Positions 7,760-18,617 are shown, counted from the first letter of the stretch. The stretch is DNA of 64,000 bases from JBAXGW01 sp037139195 (GCA_037139195.1 JBAXGW010000007.1:1-64000), one strand, 5' to 3'. Numbers and translations: made by a program. Notes: generated by a model from the letters alone, not told the origin.

Positions 7760-8695
7760 TTACAGAATAAATTGAGGATTCTTAACAATATTCTTTAAGC
7801 CTTCTTTTAGAGACAAAGGCTTTCTGTTAAGAAGAATTCCCATTTTTGAAGTATCGGGTAGTCTTCGAGTCATATCTCCTTCTTTCAGAGCTTCTCTGAA
7901 AACAATCTTAGATTTTGATTTTGTTGCTCTAATAATGGTATTTGCTAATTCTAATATAGTAATTTCATCAGCTCCTCCAATATTGGCGACATCGTTTACA
8001 AACATATCGTTGTAAAAAGCATTTAAAGTTGCATCTATATTATCATCAATATAACAAAATGTTCTAGTTTGATTGCCTTCGCCATAAATAGTAATATCTT
8101 CATTGTTTAAAGCGGCAGAAATAAACCTTGATACCACAAAATCTTTTGATTGTTTTGGACCATAAGTATTGAAAAACCTGAAAATAGTATATTCTAGTCC
8201 AAATTCTTGATAATATGATTTTAAATATGCTTCGCCAGCATTTTTTACAATTGCATAAGGCAACCTAGAATTTAATGGGGTTGTAGATTCATTTTGTGGT
8301 ATTTCAACTGGCTCACCATAAACTTCTGATGATGAAGAAAAGAAAACTCTTTTCACTCCAGTATTTTTTGAAACAGATAAAATGTTTTCAATCCCGTGCA
8401 AATCGGCTAAAACGCTTACTGGATTAAGCAAAGTACGCTGAACTCCTACTAATGCTGCATAATGAAAAACATAATCAAAGTGATGCCCAAACATAATTGA
8501 TGAAATATCCTTATAATTATTGACATCACATTTAATAAATCGCCAATTTGTTTTTGGCAAATTAGGTAATTTAGCAAATTCACCAGTAGATAAATCGTCA
8601 ACAATAACTACAAAATTTTCTTTGTCTGATATAAGCTTTTCAGCTAATGCACTTCCGATAAAACCTGCACCACCAGTAATCAGTATCTTTTTCAT
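7760..8695 (-). CDS. NAD-dependent nucleotide-sugar epimerase/dehydratase (extended SDR)
   Basis: 311 residues. The Rossmann motif TGGAGFIGS is at 7-15, an acidic NAD ribose-binding residue is in IVDDLSTG, and the catalytic pair is YAIVK (YxxxK) after SSSSEVYGE. These mark an extended short-chain dehydrogenase that oxidises then epimerises or dehydrates an NDP-sugar. The sequence is closest in style to UDP-glucose 4-epimerase / UDP-glucuronate decarboxylase-like enzymes; I cannot fix the substrate. Its start codon directly abuts the stop of rfbA, showing co-translation with a dTDP-sugar enzyme, so a surface-polysaccharide precursor is the likely product. Confidence 0.85.
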   Translation of the reverse strand: MKKILITGGAGFIGSALAEKLISDKENFVVIVDDLSTGEFAKLPNLPKTNWRFIKCDVNNYKDISSIMFGHHFDYVFHYAALVGVQRTLLNPVSVLADLHGIENILSVSKNTGVKRVFFSSSSEVYGEPVEIPQNESTTPLNSRLPYAIVKNAGEAYLKSYYQEFGLEYTIFRFFNTYGPKQSKDFVVSRFISAALNNEDITIYGEGNQTRTFCYIDDNIDATLNAFYNDMFVNDVANIGGADEITILELANTIIRATKSKSKIVFREALKEGDMTRRLPDTSKMGILLNRKPLSLKEGLKNIVKNPQFIL

Positions 8696-9562
8696 TTATT
8701 TTTTGTCAATTAATTTAATAAGATAATCGCCATAACCGCTTTTTAACAGCGGTTCAGCAACCTTTCTTAATTGTTCTTCATTAATAAAACCCATTCTAAA
8801 AGCAATTTCTTCAATACAACCTATTTTCAAGCCCTGTCGTTCTTCAATAACCTGCACAAACTGACCAGCTTGCATTAATGAAGCAAAGGTACCTGTATCA
8901 AGCCATGCAGTTCCTCTATTAAGAACAGCTACTTTAAGCTTATTATTTTCAAGATACCATTTATTAACATCAGTAATTTCGTACTCTCCACGTGGACTGG
9001 GTTTAATGTTTTTTGCAACTTCAACCACAGTGTTGTCGTAGAAATACAAACCTGGTACAGCATAATTAGATTTAGGTTCTTTCGGTTTTTCTTCAATAGA
9101 AACAGCATTCATTTCTTTGTCGAATTCAACTACACCATATCTTTCAGGGTCATTTACATGATACGCAAAAACAACTCCACCCTGAGGATTGTTACAACTT
9201 TGAAGTAAATTAGATAATCCACTTCCATAGAAAATATTATCCCCTAATACTAGAGCAACTTTATCATTTCCAATAAATTTTTCGCCAATAACAAATGCTT
9301 GAGCCAGTCCATTAGGAACCTCTTGTAATGCATAACTAAATTTACAACCAATTTCCTCACCGGTGCCAAGTAAACGTTCAAAATTAGGCAAGTCGGTAGG
9401 AGTTGAAATTATTAAAATTTCATTTATCCCTGCCATCATTAAAACAGAAAGCGGATAATAAATCATTGGTTTATCGTAAATTGGCATTAATTGTTTGCTA
9501 ACAGCTAATGTTAAAGGGTGCAAACGCGTGCCAGCTCCTCCGGCTAAAATTATTCCTTTCAT
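8696..9562 (-). CDS. rfbA: Glucose-1-phosphate thymidylyltransferase
   Basis: Starting at the ATG at 9562 the product is about 288 residues, the family's usual length; an upstream in-frame ATG (9586) lies inside the preceding gene and would add eight non-conserved residues. The nucleotide-binding signature [16 protein letters not shown] and the sugar-phosphate loop [18 protein letters not shown] are intact, as are LGDNIFYG and the EEKP motif. It joins dTTP and glucose-1-phosphate to dTDP-glucose, the first step to dTDP-rhamnose and related sugars. The rest of the rhamnose pathway (rfbB, rfbC, rfbD) is not in the window. Confidence 0.92.
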   Translation of the reverse strand: MKGIILAGGAGTRLHPLTLAVSKQLMPIYDKPMIYYPLSVLMMAGINEILIISTPTDLPNFERLLGTGEEIGCKFSYALQEVPNGLAQAFVIGEKFIGNDKVALVLGDNIFYGSGLSNLLQSCNNPQGGVVFAYHVNDPERYGVVEFDKEMNAVSIEEKPKEPKSNYAVPGLYFYDNTVVEVAKNIKPSPRGEYEITDVNKWYLENNKLKVAVLNRGTAWLDTGTFASLMQAGQFVQVIEERQGLKIGCIEEIAFRMGFINEEQLRKVAEPLLKSGYGDYLIKLIDKK

Positions 9563-9569
9563 ATATTTA

Positions 9570-11981
9570 TCAATTTTTATTTTCAAATTCTTCTATTGGT
9601 GTATTTTTTCTTATTTTAAGCTCTTCTAAATCAATATCTTCCTCTTCATCGTAAATATCAATCATTGGGTCTGTGAATGCTTTTGTAACAATATTTTTGC
9701 TGAAACTTAAAATTAATGAAGGCAAAAATATAATATTAAAGAATAATGCAAAAAATAATGTGATTGAAATAAGCATTCCTAGGGCTTGGGTTCCTCCAAA
9801 TCCAGAAACCATATAAACAGCAAATCCCAAAATTAAAACAATTGAAGTATATATTATACTAATTCCCGACTCATTTAATGCAATAATTACAGCTTCTTTT
9901 ACATCAGGAACTCCATATTTTATCTCGAACCTATACCGTGAGAGGAAGAGAATGGCATTATCAATAGCTATTCCCAAGGCAATACTAAATACAATTAGTG
10001 TTGAAGGTTTTAGAGGTATATGACCATATCCCATTATTCCAGCTGTGATAATAAGTGGAATAAGATTAACCCCAACAGCGATAAAAATCATTCGGAACGA
10101 CTGAAAAACAATTGCCATTAATAAAGAGATTAATAAAATTCCTATAAATACGCTCTCAATTAAATTACCTATTAAAAACTCGGTTCCTTTTGTATAAACA
10201 ACGCTGTTTCCAGTAACAACAACATTGTAATCTTCGGGATTAAAAATAGAATCAATCATTGGGCGAAGTCTCGCCTTAATTTTATTCATTTCTTTTGTCC
10301 CAATATCTGCAGATTGGACACTAATTCTGGTAAACCGTTTAGTGCTATCAATAAATGACTTAAACTGAGCATTACCCTTTTGCATTTTGGGCAGATAGCT
10401 AGATAAAAAAGCTATTTCCTGATTATTAGGTAATGAATACCTTTCTGCGCTTCCTCCATAAAATGATTGTTTTGCAAACTTAACAAGTTCGGCTATAGAT
10501 AGCGGTTTTGATAATTCTGGGAATAATGCCAAAGAATCTTGTAATGCATCAATTTTTCTGAAAGTAGAAAGTTTCATTACGCCATTCTTTCTTTTTGTGT
10601 CTATTGAAATTTCGAAAGGCATAACGCCATTAAAATTACGCTCAAAATATTTTAAATCTTTAAAAATTGGATCAGAAGGGGGCAAATCATCTACTAGCTT
10701 TCCTGAAATTCTCATCCAAGTCATTCCATAAATACTCAAAAATATTATTATTGCTCCTATGCCAAATACCCAGGGTCGTTTTTCAATAATAATATATTTT
10801 ATTTTGCCAATCATTGATTGAACAAATTTTCCATCAATATGCTTAACATGGCGGGCTTGTGGTGGTTTTAGATAGCTAAAAATGATTGGAATTAAAACTA
10901 TAGATAATAAATATTCGGCAATAATACTTATTGATGATACAATACCAAACTCTTTCAGCATCAGATTTTCGGTGAAAATAAAAGTAGCAAATCCCAGTGC
11001 AGTAGTCATATTAGTTATAAGAGTTGCAAAACCAATTCTATGTACAACTCTCGACAAAGCTTTTATTTTATTTCCATGATTTTTATATTCCCAATGGTAT
11101 TTATTTAACAGATAAATACAATTTTCCATTCCAATAACAACTAATAAAGAAGGCAAAATACCAGTAAGAATTGTTATTTTAAATCCAAATAAACTGATTA
11201 TTCCAAGTGTCCATACTATACCTATTGCCACAATTATCAGTGGGAAAAAGAACGATTTTACAGAACGGAAAAAAAGTATTAATGTAATAGAAGTAATTAG
11301 CAATGAAAGATAGATAAAGATATTTAATTCATCTTTAACCTTTTGCGTGGTAACAGTACGAATATATGGCAATCCTGAAAAATGGACTTTTATCTCTGCT
11401 TTTTTACCGTAACTAACAACTAATCTACTTATTTTATTTACAATATCAACCCTTATCTTATCGTTTAACTTGGCTTTATTAAGCGTAATTGCCATTAAGT
11501 AGGCATTTGAATCTGGGTTAAATAACAATCCTTTATAAAAAGGCAATTCTAATACTTGTCTTTTTAAACTATCAGCATCGCCTTGTGTTTCAGGTCTAAA
11601 TTGCATTACTGGCTTAATAATAAAAGAATGAGTACTAGTATCTTTAACAATGTTAATCATTCTACATATTGAAGCAACCTCCTCAACACCTTCAACGGCT
11701 CTAATATCATTTCCTAAATCATACCACGATTTTAAATCTTTTAAACGAAACATGTTTGGGTTATTTACCCCAACTACTAACACATTGCCATCTTCTCCAA
11801 ATCGGCCCTTAAATTCATTATATTCGAGTAAAGCCGTATCATTTTCGGGTAACATCCTAACAATTTCATACGACATCCTAACATTTCTTGCATGATATCC
11901 CATGAAAATGGTAATTCCAAGTATTACTAAAATATAATAAAAACGATTTTTAAGTATTGATTTTGCTAAAGCAAACCACAT
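9570..11981 (-). CDS. RND-superfamily (MMPL-type) inner-membrane transporter
   Basis: 803 residues with the internal duplication of the RND fold. There is one N-terminal membrane helix, a large periplasmic loop (about 35-215), then five or six helices to about 375. A second single helix (about 403-425), a second loop and a final helix bundle (about 610-760) follow. [12 protein letters not shown] and the conserved [15 protein letters not shown] region in the second half fit the family. Related proteins move lipids or hydrophobic compounds, or assist protein export. The C-terminal tail is acidic and cytoplasmic ([15 protein letters not shown]). No membrane-fusion or outer-membrane partner is adjacent, which suggests a lipid-transporter type over a tripartite drug pump. 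It is the first gene of the run that continues into rfbA after 7 bases. Confidence 0.8.
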   Translation of the reverse strand: MWFALAKSILKNRFYYILVILGITIFMGYHARNVRMSYEIVRMLPENDTALLEYNEFKGRFGEDGNVLVVGVNNPNMFRLKDLKSWYDLGNDIRAVEGVEEVASICRMINIVKDTSTHSFIIKPVMQFRPETQGDADSLKRQVLELPFYKGLLFNPDSNAYLMAITLNKAKLNDKIRVDIVNKISRLVVSYGKKAEIKVHFSGLPYIRTVTTQKVKDELNIFIYLSLLITSITLILFFRSVKSFFFPLIIVAIGIVWTLGIISLFGFKITILTGILPSLLVVIGMENCIYLLNKYHWEYKNHGNKIKALSRVVHRIGFATLITNMTTALGFATFIFTENLMLKEFGIVSSISIIAEYLLSIVLIPIIFSYLKPPQARHVKHIDGKFVQSMIGKIKYIIIEKRPWVFGIGAIIIFLSIYGMTWMRISGKLVDDLPPSDPIFKDLKYFERNFNGVMPFEISIDTKRKNGVMKLSTFRKIDALQDSLALFPELSKPLSIAELVKFAKQSFYGGSAERYSLPNNQEIAFLSSYLPKMQKGNAQFKSFIDSTKRFTRISVQSADIGTKEMNKIKARLRPMIDSIFNPEDYNVVVTGNSVVYTKGTEFLIGNLIESVFIGILLISLLMAIVFQSFRMIFIAVGVNLIPLIITAGIMGYGHIPLKPSTLIVFSIALGIAIDNAILFLSRYRFEIKYGVPDVKEAVIIALNESGISIIYTSIVLILGFAVYMVSGFGGTQALGMLISITLFFALFFNIIFLPSLILSFSKNIVTKAFTDPMIDIYDEEEDIDLEELKIRKNTPIEEFENKN

Positions 11982-12097
11982 AATTTATTTGTTTAATTAT
12001 AAGTTCTATTGCAGGTTTTCTGCTAAAAAATAAATGGCTAATTTACGGGTTTTCTGCGAATTTGAAAAATAATATTCGCTTTTTACTCATTAAAAAA

Positions 12098-12115
12098 GGG
12101 AATCAACTGATTCCC
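12098..12115 (-). terminator. Rho-independent terminator of pheT
   Basis: GGGAATC (12098-12104) pairs with GATTCCC (12109-12115) around a 4-base loop. On the minus strand a run of six T follows (12097-12092). It sits 9 bases after the pheT stop. Confidence 0.88.
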
Positions 12116-12124
12116 CTATATTTG

Positions 12125-14590
12125 TTATCGAATTTGTGCTCCTAATTCTTTTTGATATAAATCAATGAAGCGTTCCATTACTTTATCAATCACCTTGTCT
12201 GTGAGGGTTTGCTGTTCATCTAATAAGATAAAACTTATGGCATAAGATTTTTTGCCTTCTGGAAGTTTTTCTCCTTCATATACATCAAAAAGATTAACTG
12301 CTTTAAGCAATTTCTTCTCATTCTTTTTAGCTATTTCTTCAATCTGACTGAACTTAACGGTTTTATCAACCAATAAAGCCAAATCTCTACGTACTTCAGG
12401 AAATTTAGAAATTTCTTTATAAAGTACTTTATGTTTTGTTATAACTTTAATTATTTCGTCCCAATTGAAATCTGCAAAATAGACTTCTTGCTTTATATCA
12501 AATTTCTTTAGCAATTGATTTGAAACTAAACCAAATCGACCTATTTCCCTGTTATTTTGAACAAGTATAGATGCAGAAAAAGCAAACATCTCGTCTTTAG
12601 TATTTTCTGTTAACGAATAATTAGATATTCCAATTTTCTTCAGAATTTCATTAAGAATAGTCTTCATAAAAAATACATCTGCTTTCTTTTCAGCATTATT
12701 CCAATTTTCAGATTGCAAGTTCCCTGTTAACCAAATTCCTAAATGTAATTGCTCTTGATATTTTTTTACTACATTTTCTGCTGTGCTATCTCTTAAACTA
12801 TATACTTTGCCAAATTCATATAATTTCAAATCTGCTCTTCTTCTATTGATATTATGTGAAATCGATTCCAATCCACCAAACAATAAGCTCTGACGCATTA
12901 CATCTAACTCCTTGCTTAATGGATTTAAAATCCTAACATTTTTTTCGGCAAAAGCTTCTCCAATCAACTCTGAATAAGATGCAGCTGTAAGCGAATTATT
13001 CATAATTTCATAAAAACCAATTGAGGTAAGTTGTTCCGAAACCATATTTTTTATTTTCTCAACATTTGGTTTTAATTGATACGAAATTGAAGATTTTAAA
13101 CCTTCGGGCATAGGAATATTATTAAATCCATATATTCGTAATATTTCTTCAATAACATCAACTTCTCTTAAAACATCAACTCTATAAGTTGGAACTTCAA
13201 GTTTTAAAACACTCTCTTTTTCTTCTTTAACAACTATTTCCAAAGACTTCAAAATAGATTTTATATGGCTTCTATCAATTTTATGTCCAATAAAAGTATC
13301 CATAAAATCAAGGTTTAAATCCACAGGATAATTTCCACCTTTTGAAGAATACACATCCACTATCTCAGAACTAATTGTTCCTCCTGCTACTTCTTTAATA
13401 AGCAATGCTGCCCTTTTTAATGCATAAATTGTAGCATTTGGATCGGCTCCTCTTTCAAATCTGAACGATGCATCTGTTTTTAATCCATGATGCTTTGAAG
13501 TTTTTCTTATCGTAACTGGATTGAAATAAGCACTTTCAATAAAAATATTTTTTGTATGTTCAGAAACACCCGATTTTACTCCTCCAAAAACACCTGCCAT
13601 ACACATTGCCTCATTCACATTACAAATCATCAAGTCATTCTCTGTCAACTCGCGTTCAATATTATCGAGAGTAATGAATTTTGTGCCAGCTTTTTGTTTT
13701 TTAACAATAACTTTATTTCCAGTTATTTCTGCTGCATCAAAAGCATGCAAAGGCTGACCTAATTCATGCAAAACATAATTTGTTATGTCTACAATATTGT
13801 TGATAGGCTTTTGACCAATTGCTTTTAGTCTGTTTTTTAACCATTCGGGCGACTCTTTTACTGTTATGCCCGAAACTGTTAGACCTGAATAACGTGGACA
13901 TGCAGCTATATCTTCAATCTCAATAGAAATTGGCAAATTAGTATTGTCAACTTTAAAGCTAGTAATATCAGGCAAAATACAATCAAGGTCAGAATCTGAA
14001 GAATTGAAGTTCAAACTTTTTATTGCAGCTGCTAAATCTCGAGCTACTCCATAATGCGAAGTTGCGTCAGATCTATTAGGCGTTAAACCTATTTCAATCA
14101 CAAAGTCGCTTTCGATTTTAAAATAGTCTTTTGCTAAGGTTCCTATTTCAATATCATTAGACAAAACCATAATTCCATCGTGCGATTTGCCAATATTTAA
14201 TTCATCTTCGGCACAAATCATTCCTTCCGAAACTGCTCCTCGTATTTTCGATTTTTTAATTTCAAAATTGCCATTTTCTGAATAAATCATTGTTCCAACA
14301 GTAGCAACAACAACTGTTTGTCCAGCTGCCACATTTGGTGCCCCACAAACTATATCTAATAATTGTTCTCTTCCAATATCAACCTTTGTCAAACTCAATT
14401 TGTCTGCATCTGGGTGTTTCTCTTTTTCAACAACTTTTCCAATAACAAAACCTTCTAGCCCCCCAGGAATAGATTCAAATTTTTCAATGCCCTCAACCTC
14501 CAAACCACAGTCGGTAAGTATTTCCGAAACTTTTTCAACAGGAAGATTTACTTTTACAAGTTGTTTCAACCAATTATATGATACTTTCAT
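12125..14590 (-). CDS. pheT: Phenylalanine--tRNA ligase beta subunit
   Basis: 821 residues, full length. The order is an N-terminal helical part (MKVSYNWLKQLV), the EMAP-like tRNA-binding domain (about 40-155, GEVCGAPNV-type core seen as DIVCGAPNVAAGQ), the B3/B4 editing region, the B5 domain, the catalytic-like core (SELIGEAFAEKNVRILNPLSKELDVMR spans several strands) and a C-terminal FDX-ACB anticodon-binding domain (SKFPEVRRDLALLVD). The enzyme works as an alpha2-beta2 tetramer; pheS is not next to it. A well-formed promoter lies upstream and a terminator follows, so it is a single-gene transcription unit. Confidence 0.96.
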   Translation of the reverse strand: MKVSYNWLKQLVKVNLPVEKVSEILTDCGLEVEGIEKFESIPGGLEGFVIGKVVEKEKHPDADKLSLTKVDIGREQLLDIVCGAPNVAAGQTVVVATVGTMIYSENGNFEIKKSKIRGAVSEGMICAEDELNIGKSHDGIMVLSNDIEIGTLAKDYFKIESDFVIEIGLTPNRSDATSHYGVARDLAAAIKSLNFNSSDSDLDCILPDITSFKVDNTNLPISIEIEDIAACPRYSGLTVSGITVKESPEWLKNRLKAIGQKPINNIVDITNYVLHELGQPLHAFDAAEITGNKVIVKKQKAGTKFITLDNIERELTENDLMICNVNEAMCMAGVFGGVKSGVSEHTKNIFIESAYFNPVTIRKTSKHHGLKTDASFRFERGADPNATIYALKRAALLIKEVAGGTISSEIVDVYSSKGGNYPVDLNLDFMDTFIGHKIDRSHIKSILKSLEIVVKEEKESVLKLEVPTYRVDVLREVDVIEEILRIYGFNNIPMPEGLKSSISYQLKPNVEKIKNMVSEQLTSIGFYEIMNNSLTAASYSELIGEAFAEKNVRILNPLSKELDVMRQSLLFGGLESISHNINRRRADLKLYEFGKVYSLRDSTAENVVKKYQEQLHLGIWLTGNLQSENWNNAEKKADVFFMKTILNEILKKIGISNYSLTENTKDEMFAFSASILVQNNREIGRFGLVSNQLLKKFDIKQEVYFADFNWDEIIKVITKHKVLYKEISKFPEVRRDLALLVDKTVKFSQIEEIAKKNEKKLLKAVNLFDVYEGEKLPEGKKSYAISFILLDEQQTLTDKVIDKVMERFIDLYQKELGAQIR

Positions 14591-14617
14591 AAATTTATTA
14601 TTTTAAAAATATTTTGC

Positions 14618-14648
14618 AAAAATAGGGAATACAATGCGTCTATCCAAA
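14618..14648 (-). promoter_or_regulatory. Bacteroidota-type promoter for pheT
   Basis: Read on the minus strand, TTTG (14648-14645), a 19-bp spacer, then TATTTTTG (14625-14618) match the -33/-7 pattern TTTG and TAnnTTTG of Bacteroidota housekeeping promoters. The start codon is 27 bases downstream of the -7 box. Confidence 0.65.
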
Positions 14649-14660
14649 TTACCGATAAAA

Positions 14661-15590
14661 TCAAACTCCTGTAATTAATACTTCAACTCTTCTGTTTTTT
14701 TTAAACTCAGCTTCTGTTTTAGCTTTTGGGAAAATCATTTTTGTATTGCCGTAACCTTTAGTAGTCATCCGGTTTTTATCTATTCCTGATTCTACCAAAT
14801 ACCAATACACTGCATCGGCTCTACTATCTGATAATTTCAAAGATTTCAATGATGATTTTTCCCCTGGAGCATTAACGTGCCCTTGAATTTCAACAGTAAC
14901 TGTAGGATTATTTTTCATAAACTTAGCCAACTTTTCGAGCATTGTATACGACTCCGATAAAAATTTATTCTGATTGCTCTTAAAAAGTATATCATCTAAT
15001 CTAATACTTTTTCCTACTTCAATTTCAAAATATGTAAATGGATCATACTCAACCATTTCAGGCGCAGCCTCTTCTGTCATCTTTTTTGAGTTTATTCCTA
15101 CTTGAATACTGTTTAAATTACCATATACTACAACATAGTAATACTTGTCTTGTGTTGTTTTTAACACATTTGAATTCAAACAACAAATACTGCATAAACA
15201 CTCACCCCAATGTATTGCTTCATAAGAAAGTCGTGTGTTTGCATCAATATCATAGTCGTAATCACAAACTTTATTTCTTAATGGAATTAATTTTTTCAGG
15301 TTAATAGAATCGCAAAAATTTTTCGTGCTTTCAAATACCAGATGATCACAATGCATACTTCCATTTTCAGAAAATAAATGCAAAAATGTATTTTCTTCCT
15401 TGGCTTTAAACTTAAACCAAACTTTGTCGAATTGCTGACCTAAAATTAGTTTTGTAACACTATCAGTAATATAAACAGGGTTTTCGCAGCTATTATTGAG
15501 TGGCACAATAATATCATTCTGTGCATAGCTATATGAGTTTATATATAATGCACAAAAAACTAAAAATAAATATTTTTGTATTTTTATCAA
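14661..15590 (-). CDS. OmpA-family peptidoglycan-associated protein
   Basis: 309 residues. A signal peptide (LFLVFCALYINSYSYA, cut before QND) is followed by a Cys-containing domain of about 150 residues that I do not recognise (four Cys clustered near CLCSICC). The C-terminal 110 residues are an OmpA-like domain. It shows DDILFKSNQNKFLSES, then VTVEIQGHVNAPGE where the usual consensus is GHTD, LSDSRADAVYWYLVESGI with the peptidoglycan-binding Arg, and NRRVEV. It probably anchors an envelope component to the cell wall in the periplasm. The partner is unknown. Confidence 0.82.
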   Translation of the reverse strand: MIKIQKYLFLVFCALYINSYSYAQNDIIVPLNNSCENPVYITDSVTKLILGQQFDKVWFKFKAKEENTFLHLFSENGSMHCDHLVFESTKNFCDSINLKKLIPLRNKVCDYDYDIDANTRLSYEAIHWGECLCSICCLNSNVLKTTQDKYYYVVVYGNLNSIQVGINSKKMTEEAAPEMVEYDPFTYFEIEVGKSIRLDDILFKSNQNKFLSESYTMLEKLAKFMKNNPTVTVEIQGHVNAPGEKSSLKSLKLSDSRADAVYWYLVESGIDKNRMTTKGYGNTKMIFPKAKTEAEFKKNRRVEVLITGV

Positions 15591-15715
15591 AAAGTTTACA
15601 AAGGTTCTAAATACAAATTTACTTAAATATTGTTTTGTAATTGTATTTTTTTAGCTATAAAATTGTTATTCTTATGATAACGAGTAAGTCCTTTTATTAA
15701 AAGACTCTATCTAAA

Positions 15716-15920
15716 GTCCGTCTTCAATGTCAGAGGCTTATCTATAAAGTCGATACCTTTAAAAATTTAACTCGGTGGCTTTCTTTAATGTTCATAATCG
15801 AGGCTCTCGAAGATTAGATTTTTAGGAGTTTACGTTTGTAAATGCGATGCGCTGAGCGTGAGTCGAAGCGACTAAAAATAAAAGCTAGAGTAACGATAAG
15901 TATGGACATTAAAGACGGAC
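15716..15920. repeat. MITE-like element with terminal inverted repeats
   Basis: The ends are GTCCGTCTTCAATGTC (15716-15731) and GACATTAAAGACGGAC (15905-15920), inverted with 15 of 16 bases matching; weaker pairing continues inward to CTTATC. Inside is no open frame, but the word CTGAGCGTGAGTCGAAG (15852-15868) resembles the CTGAGCGGAGTCGAAG word of copy A near position 80. The whole gap 15591-15925 contains nothing else I can support. The element ends 5 bases from the recG stop codon. A non-autonomous mobile element or an RNA-hairpin element are both possible. Confidence 0.55.
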
Positions 15921-15925
15921 ACTAT

Positions 15926-18034
15926 TTAGCTTATTTTACTCCAATCTTCTTTAGTTCGCCTAAATCTAATTAAATTATTTTTCAATACCAGATTTTCAGG
16001 CAGTAGCAAATTAGGGTCTTTATCAATAATTTCAGAAGCCATTTTTCTTGCAACGCTAAGTATTTGATAATCTTTTTTTAAATCAGCAATTAGAAATTGA
16101 GTATTTCCACTTTGCTGCGTTCCTGCAACATCTCCGGGTCCTCTGAGTTGCAAATCTACTTCTGCAATTTTAAAACCATCATTTGTTGCCACCATAGTCG
16201 ACGTTCTTTTTTTTGCTTCAAATCCTAACTTTTGTTTAGTCATTAAAATGCAATAAGATTGGTCTGCTCCTCTACCAACTCGTCCTCTTAACTGGTGTAA
16301 CTGCGACAATCCAAATCGTTCAGCATTTTCAATTATCATCACCGAAGCATTCGGAACATTAACGCCAACTTCAATAACGGTTGTTGCTACCATAATTTGA
16401 CTTTTATTCTCTAAAAAGCGCTTCATCTCAATTTCTTTATCTATCGCTTTCATCTGACCATGAACTACGCTAATTCCGTATTTTTGCAAAGGAAAATCAA
16501 CTAATAAATTTTCGTAGCCTTCATTCAAATCTTTTAAATCAAGAGTTTCAGACTCATTAATCAATGGAAAAACAATATAAATTTGTCGTCCTAAACTAAT
16601 TTGTTCTTTCATAAAATGAATAACTCTAAATCGTTCGTTTTCCATTTTATGTAAAGTCATTATAGGTTTTCTGCCAGGAGGCAACTCATCAATAACTGAA
16701 GTATCTAAATCTCCATAAAAGGTCATAGCTAGAGTTCTAGGAATTGGAGTTGCCGTCATAACAAGAACATGCGGCGCTTGATTATTCTTGGACCATAGTT
16801 TGGCTCTTTGAGCCACCCCAAATTTATGCTGTTCATCTATTACTACAAACCCTAAATTTTTAAACTCAACTGTCTTTTCAATCAAAGCATGAGTACCTAT
16901 CACTATTTGACATTCTCCATCCAACAAACTCTTTAAAACCTTCTTTTTTTCTGCTGTTTTTGATGATCCAGTTATAATGGCAATATTAATTGAAAGCCCA
17001 CTTAATAAGCTTGAAAATGTTTCAAAATGCTGCTTAGCTAATATTTCTGTTGGAGCCATAATACATGCTTGAAAACCACAATCTAGTGCTATCAACATGC
17101 TCATCAAAGCAACTAATGTTTTACCGCTACCAACATCGCCTTGTAAAAGACGGTTCATTTGTTTGCCAGAACCAATATCAACTCTAATCTCTTTTATTAC
17201 ACGCTTTTGTGCATTAGTTAATTCAAAAGGCAAATTTTTATAAAAGAAATCATTAAAATAGCTTCCAACTTTGCCAAAAATAAAACCCTTTTCGTTTATT
17301 TCTCGCTCTTTTTTAACCTTCAATAAATCAAGTTGAATGTAGAAAAGTTCTTCAAATTTAAGTCTATTTCTGGCTTGAACTAATTGCTGCGGACTATCAG
17401 GAAAATGAATTTGCTTGAAAGACTCTTGTCTAGATAAAAACCTAAGCGACTGTATAATATCAAAATTTAAGTTTTCAGGAATACTTCCGTTAATAAGCGG
17501 GACTAATATTTTAAGTAATTTAGAAATCCCTTTTGTATCAAGCCCTCTAATCTTTAATTTTTCGCTAGAATTATATACACTTTGCAGTTTTGATGGTCTT
17601 GATTGGGTAAATTCAGAATAATCTTCTATTTCAGGGTGAGCAATATTTTTTTTACCATTAAAAACGGATACTTTGCCAAAAATAACATAATCAGAACCAA
17701 TTTGGATTTTATCTTTTATCCATTTTATGCCCTGAAACCAAACTAATTCAATTTTTCCAGTATTGTCATGAACCCAAACAACTAGACGTTGCGTTCTATT
17801 AGCACCAATAAGTTCCTTAGAGATTATTCGTCCAACAAATTGAACATAAGGCAATTCTTCGTACAATTCATTAATTTTATAAAACTTTGTTTTATCAACA
17901 TACCTAAAAGGATAATACTGAAGCAAATCAATATAGGTATGAATATCAAGTTCTTTTTTTAAAATGGCTGCTCTTTGGGGTCCAACACCTTTAAGATATT
18001 CTATAGGTGTATCAAGCAGTCTATAATCACTCAT
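15926..18034 (-). CDS. recG: ATP-dependent DNA helicase RecG
   Basis: 702 residues, full length. The N-terminal wedge/OB region (TPIEYLKGVGPQRAAIL, then YVQFVGRIIS) precedes the superfamily-2 motor. The motor has Walker A in LLQGDVGSGKT (about 295), the DEQH box in VVIDEQHKFGVAQRAKL, the motif III MTATPIPRTLAM and motif VI QLRGRVGRG, and the family-specific RGPGDVAGTQQSG. It remodels stalled replication forks and branch-migrates Holliday junctions. It starts 10 bases after the barrel-protein gene on the same strand, so the two probably share a transcript. Confidence 0.97.
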   Translation of the reverse strand: MSDYRLLDTPIEYLKGVGPQRAAILKKELDIHTYIDLLQYYPFRYVDKTKFYKINELYEELPYVQFVGRIISKELIGANRTQRLVVWVHDNTGKIELVWFQGIKWIKDKIQIGSDYVIFGKVSVFNGKKNIAHPEIEDYSEFTQSRPSKLQSVYNSSEKLKIRGLDTKGISKLLKILVPLINGSIPENLNFDIIQSLRFLSRQESFKQIHFPDSPQQLVQARNRLKFEELFYIQLDLLKVKKEREINEKGFIFGKVGSYFNDFFYKNLPFELTNAQKRVIKEIRVDIGSGKQMNRLLQGDVGSGKTLVALMSMLIALDCGFQACIMAPTEILAKQHFETFSSLLSGLSINIAIITGSSKTAEKKKVLKSLLDGECQIVIGTHALIEKTVEFKNLGFVVIDEQHKFGVAQRAKLWSKNNQAPHVLVMTATPIPRTLAMTFYGDLDTSVIDELPPGRKPIMTLHKMENERFRVIHFMKEQISLGRQIYIVFPLINESETLDLKDLNEGYENLLVDFPLQKYGISVVHGQMKAIDKEIEMKRFLENKSQIMVATTVIEVGVNVPNASVMIIENAERFGLSQLHQLRGRVGRGADQSYCILMTKQKLGFEAKKRTSTMVATNDGFKIAEVDLQLRGPGDVAGTQQSGNTQFLIADLKKDYQILSVARKMASEIIDKDPNLLLPENLVLKNNLIRFRRTKEDWSKIS

Positions 18035-18044
18035 ATTTGAGTAA

Positions 18045-18551
18045 CTAGTTTTTAATACAATATCTGAGTGTTAACCCCGCGTCAAAAAAGTTAACACTAG
18101 GATTAATAAGATCAATATATGGTCTGAAGTCTATACCAACAGTAACGGGGAAATCTGCAAAAACATATTCTAAACCAGCAACTCCATCAGCACCAACAGA
18201 TAAAATATTTGCGCCTGAGTATGGCAACAAATGAGCTCTTTCATATAAGATTGGATCGTAACTTCCAAGATGACCTCCAAAGCCAGCATAATAATACAGT
18301 GTAGCGTATCTCATGCCTGCAATATGAAATTCTTTTTGAACTTGAAAAAGTCCAGTAAAATTGTATCCTCCAAATCTAACTCCAATTATACCTTCTACTG
18401 CCATATATTTTGATTCATCAGCATATACAAATGCTTTTGCAGATAATCCATTTGAAAAACCTAACCTAGCACCAAATCCATATTTATATTCTTGAGAATA
18501 TAAATTAGTTGATAGAATAATTGTAAAAAAAATAATATATAGCTTTTTCAT
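18045..18551 (-). CDS. Small outer-membrane barrel-like protein
   Basis: From the ATG at 18551 the product is 168 residues with a clean signal peptide (KKLYIIFFTIILSTNLYS, then QEYKYGFG). An upstream in-frame start (18674) would reach through the gldN terminator into gldN and is rejected. The mature part is rich in Gly and aromatic residues in alternating strands (FGARLGFSNGLSAKAFVY, YAGFGGHLG, GVAGLEYVF) and ends RYCIKN. I expect a beta-barrel of the outer membrane. It lies just beyond the T9SS operon but behind a terminator, so a link to secretion is only positional. Confidence 0.7.
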   Translation of the reverse strand: MKKLYIIFFTIILSTNLYSQEYKYGFGARLGFSNGLSAKAFVYADESKYMAVEGIIGVRFGGYNFTGLFQVQKEFHIAGMRYATLYYYAGFGGHLGSYDPILYERAHLLPYSGANILSVGADGVAGLEYVFADFPVTVGIDFRPYIDLINPSVNFFDAGLTLRYCIKN

Positions 18552-18617
18552 AAACTTTTTAAATAAATAATTCATTACAAACAAATATACAAATCCATTC
18601 TTTAAAGGCAAAAAAAA

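Noticed and set aside
9570..11981. Tripartite AcrB-type drug efflux pump.
   Set aside because: Length (803) and domain plan fit the MMPL/HpnN-like group, and no membrane-fusion or outer-membrane channel gene is adjacent.
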